NCBI GenBank assembly: GCA_964547855.1
Contig: CAZJPG010000025.1
Location: 1 to 14,592 of the forward strand
Direction: 5' to 3'
DNA from: JBAZHE01 sp964547855
GTDB lineage: Bacteria > Patescibacteriota > Patescibacteriia > Patescibacteriales > WJLG01
Length of the DNA: 14,592 bases
Both the position numbers and the translations under genes were made by a program. Below, piece by piece: positions 1 through 5,930 of this stretch; positions within the stretch are counted from its first letter, which is position 1, and each line of letters starts with the position of its first letter. A model generated the notes under the pieces. That model saw nothing but the letters and a program-made list of their open reading frames with translations, was not told where the DNA came from and ran no database searches.

Positions 1-987
1 GCTCACATTGTAGGAGCGAGTGGAGAAAGTGTCAAAATTGCGGGGTACCTGCCAGAAAGAGATGAAGAGATTTGTGATTCTCGGGATACTTCTGGAAATT
101 GCACAAGCTCTCACACGGTAACTTATTGCGATAACTATCATGGAGACGCTTACAGCCTCTTACTTTCCAATGGAAAGACTTTAAGTGTCAGCGCCCATAA
201 CTATCGCTCACTGGTTAAAAATTTCGGCAACGAAAAAAAGGTCCCATCATCCCATTTCCGGCAATGCTCAGTTGGAGACGGCCGAGAATTTCATACCAAA
301 TTCGTCAATGGAAAAAGCCAGGAGATATCCGCTTGCTACGAGGAGTATGTGATGAATTATGTCAAAGGTGCAAGCCATAATATCCATAAAAAATCACAAA
401 AGCTTGTCACAGGTTATGAAAAACTTCTCCGTCCGATTCCTGGCATAAAAGAACATATTCTTGGTATCGGCCCATTCGACTCCGATCGACTTATCGTCGC
501 CGGCATTGATGTGCCAGCTCCTTGGAAGAAAAAAACCGAGGAAGCTCTGGACATAATGAACGGAAGGCTCGGACCAAGAAAAGAGATCAATGCGATTTTA
601 TACGTAGTTAACACCAACGATCAGTCCTTTAAACAGGCACTAGAAGCTTACTGGTGTTACGGCGCCAAAAATCAGTTGACCATCATTATCGGTTGCTCGT
701 CTTTTCCCAGAATCGACTGGGTAGGAGTAATAGATTTTTGGGGTAATTCGACCTCAAATATCGAATATGACCTAAGAGATAATTTAGGAAAAATGAGCTT
801 GACCGACGATAATCTGATTCCCGAAATAAATAAACAGATCAACAAAAGCTGGAAAAGAAAGGAAATGAAAGAGCTTGAGTACTTGGCCAGGGAGATAAGT
901 CTCTCTGGAAAAATGATCCTCATCAACTTATTGTTGATAATCGTTCTGAATTTAATTTTTGCATTCGTAGTAAAAAAGTTCGAGTAA
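1..987 (+). CDS. Partial membrane-anchored protein of unknown function (TPM-like segment?), 5' end outside window
   Basis: The reading frame is open from the first base to the TAA at 985-987 (328 residues visible), so the gene begins upstream of the window; a GTG at 349 is internal. The N-terminal third visible here has several cysteines and looks extracytoplasmic. The middle (visible residues about 190-300) alternates predicted strands and helices, including 'YWCYGAKNQ' followed by a hydrophobic strand and an 'IDWVGVIDFW' segment. This vaguely recalls TPM-type domains, but that is a guess from pattern only. The C-terminus is a clear transmembrane helix (about 20 hydrophobic residues) followed by KKFE, so the bulk of the protein probably lies on one side of the membrane. 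The next gene, 52 bp downstream on the same strand, is LemA-like; TPM and LemA proteins are often neighbours in bacteria, which fits but does not prove the idea. I do not recognise the family. Confidence 0.8.
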   Translation, partial: AHIVGASGESVKIAGYLPERDEEICDSRDTSGNCTSSHTVTYCDNYHGDAYSLLLSNGKTLSVSAHNYRSLVKNFGNEKKVPSSHFRQCSVGDGREFHTKFVNGKSQEISACYEEYVMNYVKGASHNIHKKSQKLVTGYEKLLRPIPGIKEHILGIGPFDSDRLIVAGIDVPAPWKKKTEEALDIMNGRLGPRKEINAILYVVNTNDQSFKQALEAYWCYGAKNQLTIIIGCSSFPRIDWVGVIDFWGNSTSNIEYDLRDNLGKMSLTDDNLIPEINKQINKSWKRKEMKELEYLAREISLSGKMILINLLLIIVLNLIFAFVVKKFE

Positions 988-1026
988 AAGGCAAAAAGCC
1001 AAAAAAAACAAACAAAACCTCTTTTG

Positions 1027-1033
1027 AAAGGAG
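1027..1033 (+). promoter_or_regulatory. Shine-Dalgarno of the LemA-like gene
   Basis: AAAGGAG lies 6 nt before the ATG at 1040. It is complementary to the CCUCCUUU at the 3' end of the 16S rRNA in this window and fixes the start codon. Confidence 0.8.
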
Positions 1034-1039
1034 TGATTC

Positions 1040-1623
1040 ATGAAAATGAATCAAAATGGTAAGGTCCCTGTATGGCTCATCGTCGTTGGCGCATTTCTCG
1101 GTGTAATTGTCACCGCTTGTGTTGGTGTCGCCATCTATTTTTTAGGAATATACAACGCCTGCAGCCGGTATGAAAATGAATTGGACGCGGTCTATAAACA
1201 GAACCAATCCGTGATGGCCAATTCATTCTACGGCCCCCTGGAAACTGCCGGGCTGGCTGAAAAAAATATAAAGACGCGGTCGCGACAATGGCCAGAGTCG
1301 GCGTAGAAGGCTGGCAAGGAGCTACCGGTGGCAAAGCCATGATGCTGTGGCTGAACGAATCTTTCCCGAAGATCGATCCGGAAATTTACAAAAAACTGAT
1401 CGATATCGCCGAGCGCGGTCTGGGAAAATTCGAGAAGGTCCAAACCGACCTGCTCGATCGAGGCCGATCATACAAAGACTATCTTGTGGTCGAACCCCGA
1501 GGTTTTGTCTGTCGGATGTTTGGATTCCCCAAAATCGATTTGGATAAAATCCTCACACCGGTTACTGACGAAAGCACGGACAAATCTTTCGAAACGAAAC
1601 GAAGAGTAAAACCGGATCTATAA
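1040..1623 (+). CDS. LemA-like membrane protein, interrupted by a -1 frameshift
   Basis: Two overlapping frames make one protein: 1040-1306 (stops at TAG) and a second frame open from 1261 to TAA 1621-1623, whose first ATG is at 1288. Joining them by a -1 shift in the A7 run at 1260-1266 gives about 194 residues, close to the usual LemA size. The start is fixed by the SD at 1027-1033. Residues about 11-36 form one N-terminal transmembrane helix. The rest is predicted helical. The C-terminal 'GRSYKDYLVVEPRG...MFGFPKID' echoes the LemA C-terminus, in which an RRRYN-type helix precedes FPxxxxAxxFGF. LemA proteins are membrane-anchored helical-bundle proteins of poorly defined function. Similarity is remote, so the family call is moderate. 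The break may be programmed frameshifting, an assembly error in a homopolymer, or real inactivation; unbroken similarity on both sides argues against old decay. Confidence 0.6.
1260..1267 (+). other. A7 frameshift site within the LemA-like gene
   Basis: In the upstream frame the bases read GAA AAA AAT, so A_AAA_AAT fits the X_XXY_YYZ layout of a -1 slippery heptamer. Slipping here joins the two halves without gap (AAA then TAT AAA GAC). A short palindrome, GTCGCGAC, lies downstream at 1279-1286; no strong stimulatory stem-loop was seen. A one-base homopolymer miscall would give the same picture. Confidence 0.6.
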
Positions 1624-1647
1624 TCAATCCGGTCGCACAATACAAGT

Positions 1648-1680
1648 GGCAGTCAGAATCATCTGGCTGCCATCTTTTTA
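1648..1680 (+). terminator. Intrinsic terminator after the LemA-like gene
   Basis: A 10-bp stem (1648-1657 with 1662-1671, one G-U pair, 4-nt loop) is followed by a T-rich tract at 1673-1679. It sits 25 nt past the stop of the plus-strand unit. Confidence 0.8.
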
Positions 1681-1683
1681 TAC

Positions 1684-1719
1684 AAAAAATCGCCCTCTTT
1701 AAAACAAGGGCGATTTTAT
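1684..1719. terminator. Bidirectional terminator between convergent units
   Basis: A perfect 11-bp stem pairs 1686-1696 with 1707-1717. It carries A's on its left and T's on its right, so it can act on both strands. For the minus strand it follows the ferredoxin:thioredoxin reductase gene, which stops at 1733, with a run of U's after the stem. For the plus strand it backs up the hairpin at 1648-1680. Confidence 0.8.
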
Positions 1720-1732
1720 GTTTGCGATCTAT

Positions 1733-2095
1733 TTATTTTTTCATTCTCTCTTCTGGTCCAGGTCTTCTCTCTGGTATAGAGTGTAATGGCTTTTCTCCAT
1801 TAGCCACTTCTGGCGACACGTATAGAGTGCAGTAGCAAGTTCCGTATTCGGCGATATCAGGTTCACGATAGACACAAGGACAGATGATGTCCGAATCCTT
1901 CTTTATATCATGGGCCGGCAATCGGCACGGACAGCACATATATCCGTAATTATTACGGGCATTGATCAAAGACCTTACCAACTCCTTGGCATCGGCCTCG
2001 TTCGGATTCAATTTATACCCTTTTCTTTCGGCTGCCGGCACAAGCTTGGAATAAAGATCATCGACCTGTTCTTGAGGGATGTCTTTTCTTTCCAT
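1733..2095 (-). CDS. Ferredoxin:thioredoxin reductase catalytic (beta) subunit
   Basis: The 120-residue product shows the full FTR cysteine pattern: C55-P-C57, C72-P-C74 and C87-Y-C89. In characterised FTRs such residues bind a [4Fe-4S] cluster and form the adjacent redox-active disulfide that passes ferredoxin electrons to thioredoxin. Differences from plant and cyanobacterial enzymes: the last motif is CYC instead of CHC, spacings are 14 and 12 residues rather than 16 and 8, and an extra C54 makes C-C-P-C. Such forms occur in non-photosynthetic anaerobes, where no variable subunit is expected, and none is seen here. The frame is open further upstream to 2158, but that would overlap the glutaredoxin gene by 59 bp; the ATG at 2093-2095 starts 4 bp after the glutaredoxin stop and is preferred. 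The two genes are surely cotranscribed. No clear SD. Family call is firm; electron donor and acceptor are inferred. Confidence 0.92.
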   Translation of the reverse strand: MERKDIPQEQVDDLYSKLVPAAERKGYKLNPNEADAKELVRSLINARNNYGYMCCPCRLPAHDIKKDSDIICPCVYREPDIAEYGTCYCTLYVSPEVANGEKPLHSIPERRPGPEERMKK

Positions 2096-2099
2096 ATTT

Positions 2100-2396
2100 T
2101 TATTTGGCCAACTCATCGAATTCGGCTTGATTGAAGCCGACGATGACTTTCTCGCCATTATTTATAACGAAGGTTGGGAATGACAACTGTGGGTTATACT
2201 TGGATATTTCAGCGATGGCCTCTTGCTGATCGGCGCCCTGTAATTCATCGACGACCAAATAATCATAAGCCAAACCGATCTGGCCCAAGTAATCTTTAGC
2301 CTTATCACACCAAAAACAAGTGCTTAAGCTGTAGAACATGATCTCCTTGTTAGGTTTCTTGCCTTCCACTTTGTGGACTTTTTCTTTAAAAGACAT
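2100..2396 (-). CDS. Glutaredoxin-like thiol-disulfide oxidoreductase
   Basis: 98 residues with a thioredoxin-fold layout: strand, active site C27-F-W-C30 at the start of helix 1, a second strand, then 'SFPTFVIN' with cis-proline P74 and a short C-terminal helix. The dithiol CxxC and cis-Pro are what glutaredoxin/NrdH-type proteins need to reduce disulfides. The usual GG after the third strand is replaced by VGF, so glutathione use is doubtful and reduction by the FTR encoded 4 bp downstream is a reasonable alternative (inference). An N-terminal extension of about 17 charged residues precedes the first strand. The ATG at 2394-2396 has no SD and an A/T-rich leader. The gene lies downstream of the 138-bp inverted-repeat region and heads the two-gene redox unit. 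Confidence 0.88.
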   Translation of the reverse strand: MSFKEKVHKVEGKKPNKEIMFYSLSTCFWCDKAKDYLGQIGLAYDYLVVDELQGADQQEAIAEISKYNPQLSFPTFVINNGEKVIVGFNQAEFDELAK

Positions 2397-2434
2397 AATT
2401 ATTTTTTTACACGGACATAATTTTAAAAAGGCTC

Positions 2435-2572
2435 TTTTGGCGATTCGTCTTTTAAAAGACGCTCGACTCGCTCCGGCGGCGAGTCATCGCTCTGTTTTTC
2501 TCACGATTTTCCGCCTTCGGCGGAACCAAGCAAATCGCTCGAAAAAAGCTTTTAAAAAACGAATTGCCAAAA
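2435..2572. repeat. 138-bp composite inverted-repeat element with nested hairpins
   Basis: The outer 24-bp arms (2435-2458 and 2549-2572) match in reverse complement at 22 of 24 positions. Inside are a 7-bp stem (2465-2471 with 2479-2485) and a 5-bp GC stem with UUC loop (2511-2523). No start-to-stop protein of credible composition fills it. It fills most of the 258-bp gap between the flavodiiron gene (ends 2655) and glutaredoxin gene (starts 2396), the longest gene-free stretch here. It could be a MITE-like mobile repeat, a long mRNA leader structure, or an RNA processing/termination element. A 14-bp perfect palindrome, 2580-2593, adjoins it. Confidence 0.6.
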
Positions 2573-2579
2573 TATGCCC

Positions 2580-2593
2580 CAATTTATAAATTG
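2580..2593. repeat. 14-bp AT-rich perfect palindrome
   Basis: CAATTTATAAATTG reads the same on both strands and contains TATAAA-like hexamers. It could be an operator or a promoter -10 region for the glutaredoxin-FTR unit, but no matching -35 was found. Confidence 0.3.
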
Positions 2594-2654
2594 ATCCGCT
2601 TTTTTATTTAGTCTAATTATTTTACCCCTCAAAACCAGAGAGGTCAAACCGATG

Positions 2655-3854
2655 CTAATTCAAAAAACTTTGCGCCAAACCCTTGCCATGTTCACGGCAT
2701 TTCTCCAAAGCCTCGCTATCAGGCGCCCACATCGCTTTCATAGGTTCGGATACCACCTCAAAACCGGCGTTCTTAAGACCATCTTCTATGATTCTAGCCC
2801 CCTCACCACTCCAACCAAAGGCACCAAAGGTAGCGGCCTTTTTATTTTTAAAAGACAAACCACGGATCTCCTCCAGAATGCCAGCCATAGCACTCAAAAT
2901 ACCCCTGTTGACGGTCGGACTCCCAGCTAAGACCATTTTAGACCTAAAGACGTCGGTTATTATCTCGGTCTTGTCACCACGCGAAACACTATGCAATCTC
3001 ACCAACCAATCTTCACCCAAAATTTCCTTTAACCCAACAACGATATTCTCTGCCATGACCCTAGTTCCATTCCACATCGTGTCATAGAGAACAGTGACGA
3101 CTTTCTCTTGATAATCACTGGCCCATTCTAAATACTTTTCAATGACCCTCATTGGCTCATTGCGCCAAACCAAGCCATGGCTCGGAGCAATGACATCGAT
3201 CGGCAAATTCATATCTTTTATTTGAGCGATCTTCTCTCTAACGAAATTGGAAAAAGGAGTTAGGATGTTAGCATAATATTTCATCGCCTCATTCATCAGC
3301 TCACAATCATCGACCAAATCGGCAAACAAAGACTCACTAGCATAATGCTGCCCAAAAGCGTCATTGGAAAAAAGGACGTTGTCTTTGGTTAGATAAGTGA
3401 ACATGCTGTCCGGCCAATGCAACATCGGAGCCTCAATGAAAATCAACTCCTTGCCATTACCCAAATCTAAACGGTCGCCAGTCTTAACGACTTGAAAATT
3501 CCAATCCTCATGATGATGCCCCTTAAGAGACATTGAAGCGGCACGAGTGCAATACACAGGCTTATCAGGGATCAATTTCATAAGTTCCCCCAATGCCCCA
3601 GAATGATCTATCTCGGCGTGGTTGGCGACGATATAATCTATCTTTTCCAAGTCAACTTCTTTTTTGAGTTTGGCGATGAACTCCTTGGAATATGGCTGCC
3701 AAACAGTATCAATCAAAACGGTCTTCTCCTCTTTTATAAGATAGGAATTATAGCTGGAGCCTTTTTTAGTGACATATTCTTCGCCATGAAAATGACGAAT
3801 CTCCCAATCGGTCTTACCGACCCAATAGACATTTGATTTGATGTTTTTGGCCAT
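2655..3854 (-). CDS. Flavodiiron protein (oxygen/nitric oxide reductase, class A)
   Basis: 399 residues, the typical length of a two-domain flavodiiron protein. The N-terminal metallo-beta-lactamase-like domain (about 1-250) keeps all diiron ligands: H79-A-E81-I-D83-H84, H146 (HWPDS), D165 (NDAFG) and H226 (SHG). The C-terminal flavodoxin-like domain (about 254-399) has an FMN phosphate loop at 'YDTMWNGT' and the 'AGSPTVNRG' loop. Such cytoplasmic enzymes reduce O2 to water and/or NO to N2O, protecting anaerobes. There is no fused rubredoxin or NAD(P)H domain, so a separate electron donor is needed and none is obvious here. The ATG lies 9 bp after the pseudouridine synthase stop, so it is read in the flippase-led transcript; no SD. 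Downstream are the glutaredoxin and FTR genes, giving a redox theme. Whether O2 or NO is the main substrate cannot be read from sequence. Confidence 0.95.
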   Translation of the reverse strand: MAKNIKSNVYWVGKTDWEIRHFHGEEYVTKKGSSYNSYLIKEEKTVLIDTVWQPYSKEFIAKLKKEVDLEKIDYIVANHAEIDHSGALGELMKLIPDKPVYCTRAASMSLKGHHHEDWNFQVVKTGDRLDLGNGKELIFIEAPMLHWPDSMFTYLTKDNVLFSNDAFGQHYASESLFADLVDDCELMNEAMKYYANILTPFSNFVREKIAQIKDMNLPIDVIAPSHGLVWRNEPMRVIEKYLEWASDYQEKVVTVLYDTMWNGTRVMAENIVVGLKEILGEDWLVRLHSVSRGDKTEIITDVFRSKMVLAGSPTVNRGILSAMAGILEEIRGLSFKNKKAATFGAFGWSGEGARIIEDGLKNAGFEVVSEPMKAMWAPDSEALEKCREHGKGLAQSFLN

Positions 3855-3863
3855 ATGTTTGGA

Positions 3864-4805
3864 TTATTTTATTGTCTTTAAAAAGTCATCCAATTCCGGC
3901 GGCGTCGGCAAACTAAATTCCTGTCTTACGCCTTTTATATCATTGAAAGCTAGGCGTACAGCCGCCAAAAATATCCTACCCAAGGGCAATTTTTTATTAA
4001 GCGCTTTAGTGGTTCTGGTACCATAGAGGTCGTCTCCGACCAAAGGATGACCATAGGCATAAAAATGGGCCCTGATCTGATGCTTACGCCCGGATTTTAT
4101 CACCACAGATAATAAGGTGTGACCGAAAAATCTTTCCAAGACCTTATATTCCGTATACGCCTCCTTAAGATCCCCCGCGTCTTCGATACTATCCCAGCCG
4201 GTTGGGACCGCCGCCTGCCTATGTCCAGTAGAAGCGCGTTTTAAAGGAAAGGTTATAGAATCGGCCTCCTTTGGGATCTGGCCATAGACCAGGGCTAAAT
4301 ATTCCTTTTCGACTAAACGATCTTGAAACTGCTTCTTTAAATGGAAGAATGTCTCATTGTTTTTGGCGACCACTAAAAGTCCGCTAGCCTCTTTATCCAG
4401 ACGATGCATTATTCCTGGACGCCATTCGTCCTCTCCAACCTTCTTTAATTCAGGATATTTCTTGATTAGCCAATCTGCCAAAGTATTTTCCTTTATGTAG
4501 GGAGCGCCATGGACTACCAATCCAGATGGTTTATCGACGACCAAAAAATCATCGTTTTCAAAAACGACCTTAATGTCAAAATCGATCTTCTCCTTTTTAT
4601 TCTTGCTCTTTAGGGAATCTTTTTTGATCTCGACCGTCTCCCCTTCTTTTAGGGCGTAATGATTGGATTTGATCTGGTCATCAACTTTGACCACTCCTTC
4701 TTTTATTGCCTTTTGTATTTGAGAACGACTCATTTTTTCATCCTTCTCCGCTAAAAATTTATCCAAACGAAGACCGGCAGAGTCTTTCTTGATTTTGTAT
4801 TTCAT
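3864..4805 (-). CDS. RluA/RluD-family pseudouridine synthase
   Basis: 313 residues, normal for RluD-type enzymes that isomerise uridines in 23S rRNA. An N-terminal S4 RNA-binding domain (about 12-60, 'LDKFLA...SRSQIQKAIKEGVVKVD') is followed by a charged linker. The catalytic domain then opens with 'FENDDFLVVDKPSGLVVH' and carries the signature H134-R-L-D137-K-E-A-S-G, where D137 is the catalytic aspartate. The 'GRKHQIRAHFYAYGHPLVGDDLYG' region at the C-terminal side is also typical. The target uridines cannot be assigned from sequence. The ATG at 4803-4805 lies 15 bp downstream of the glycosyltransferase stop, with only a weak AAAGAG upstream. It shares the operon with surface-glycan genes and the flavodiiron gene, a functionally mixed unit usual in compact genomes. 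Confidence 0.93.
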   Translation of the reverse strand: MKYKIKKDSAGLRLDKFLAEKDEKMSRSQIQKAIKEGVVKVDDQIKSNHYALKEGETVEIKKDSLKSKNKKEKIDFDIKVVFENDDFLVVDKPSGLVVHGAPYIKENTLADWLIKKYPELKKVGEDEWRPGIMHRLDKEASGLLVVAKNNETFFHLKKQFQDRLVEKEYLALVYGQIPKEADSITFPLKRASTGHRQAAVPTGWDSIEDAGDLKEAYTEYKVLERFFGHTLLSVVIKSGRKHQIRAHFYAYGHPLVGDDLYGTRTTKALNKKLPLGRIFLAAVRLAFNDIKGVRQEFSLPTPPELDDFLKTIK

Positions 4806-4820
4806 ATAAATGCTCTTTGA

Positions 4821-5930
4821 TTACTCGAACAAACTAGCTAATATTTTTGTTTGGTTGCCGCGATTAAATCTGCTTTCGATCAATGCTTTACCACCAACGC
4901 CGACCGACTTCAATAGATTCTTATCGGCCTCGATGTCTATCAATCTTTTGGACAGCTCACCAGCCGAAAAAGTCTCCATAACTAATCCTGTGTCTTTATC
5001 GACGATAAAATCATCATATGAAGGATGTTTAAATACCGCCGCCGGAATCCCGCGAGACATCGACAATAAGACCATCTCTAGATCAAAAAGGTTGGGTTTC
5101 GCCGTCAAGGAAAAGAATAGATCGAAGCTATCGAACCATTTTACCAAGTCCTCTTGCTCTCCCACGAACCAAACTTTATTTTCAATGCCAAGTTTCTTGG
5201 AGAGCCAATTCAATCCCCTGCGCTCCGCTCCGGAACCAATTACGACTAAGCGAATATTGGGAATTATGTTGGAGCAGTTTTTTACGGCTTTAAGTAAAGA
5301 TTCAAAATAACCTCGATCAGAAAAATCGACAACAGTACCTATGGAAAAACTTTTAAAGAAGAATCTTGGTTTCTCCGACACAGCCAATTCGGAAAACAGA
5401 TCGTCTTGACGAGCATAATCCCATTCGCCGGCTGGAGGCAAAAAAACTAAATTGTCTTTTTTAAATTTTGCGGCAAGCAAATCGTTCAAAGAAGACGAGG
5501 TAAACCCAGCGACCGAAGCCATCCTAGAAAAGACCACTAAAAACCAAGTCGATGGTGACCATCTTGAATATTTTCGATCTGGAAACTCCAACCAAATGAC
5601 TTTAAGTCTCATTATTTTAGCTGGCAAAGTCAGTAATATCTTCTCATTGACCCCGCAAAGCAAAATCGCCCCAGGGCGATGTTTAAATGCTTTAAGAACA
5701 AGCCAAAGCCAATAAACAGGCCAGGAAATGATAGCAAAAAGAAAAAATATTAAGTCATTCCACCCACCGCTCCGTGGACCAAAGAAGAAAGAAGACGACG
5801 TTGGGAAAGCAGTGATAAAAAGGCGGTCAGAAGAAAAGACGACCAATTCCGCAATCGAAAGCAAGGGGTTTAGTAAGCGGACCAAAGGCTTATTCTTGCT
5901 CGCAAATGAATTGAATACTAATACCTTCAT
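4821..5930 (-). CDS. GT-B-fold glycosyltransferase (GT4-like), degenerate donor motif
   Basis: The frame is open up to 6158, but the first 76 residues lie inside the flippase gene. The ATG at 5928-5930 overlaps the flippase TGA as ATGA, a classic coupled start, and begins with a GT-B-type strand 'MKVLVFNSF'. The 369-residue product has a hydrophobic stretch at about 58-78 (membrane contact) and a C-terminal donor-binding half: 'FSIGTVVDFSDRGYF', 'IRLVVIGSGAERRGL', 'VWFVGEQEDLVKWFDSFDLFF' and a final 'SMSRGIP'. These match the order seen in GT4 enzymes. The EX7E motif that normally contacts the nucleotide-sugar is not intact; by my alignment both glutamates are replaced in 'NLFDLEMVLLSMSRG'. 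With the flippase upstream it probably builds a surface polysaccharide or lipid-linked glycan. Substrate unknown. Confidence 0.82.
   Translation of the reverse strand: MKVLVFNSFASKNKPLVRLLNPLLSIAELVVFSSDRLFITAFPTSSSFFFGPRSGGWNDLIFFLFAIISWPVYWLWLVLKAFKHRPGAILLCGVNEKILLTLPAKIMRLKVIWLEFPDRKYSRWSPSTWFLVVFSRMASVAGFTSSSLNDLLAAKFKKDNLVFLPPAGEWDYARQDDLFSELAVSEKPRFFFKSFSIGTVVDFSDRGYFESLLKAVKNCSNIIPNIRLVVIGSGAERRGLNWLSKKLGIENKVWFVGEQEDLVKWFDSFDLFFSLTAKPNLFDLEMVLLSMSRGIPAAVFKHPSYDDFIVDKDTGLVMETFSAGELSKRLIDIEADKNLLKSVGVGGKALIESRFNRGNQTKILASLFE

Noticed and set aside
2096..2158. N-terminal extension of the FTR subunit
   Set aside because: It would overlap the glutaredoxin gene by 59 bp; residues are low-complexity and the 2095 start matches the family's N-terminus.
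2624..2644. Terminator after the flavodiiron gene (stem ACCCCTC/GAGAGGT)
   Set aside because: A 7-bp stem exists on the minus-strand RNA, but the following bases are A-rich rather than U-rich, so it is not a convincing intrinsic terminator.
2652..3087. Plus-strand open frames opposite the flavodiiron gene
   Set aside because: They mirror a well-conserved minus-strand gene, lack initiation signals and have no recognisable domains.
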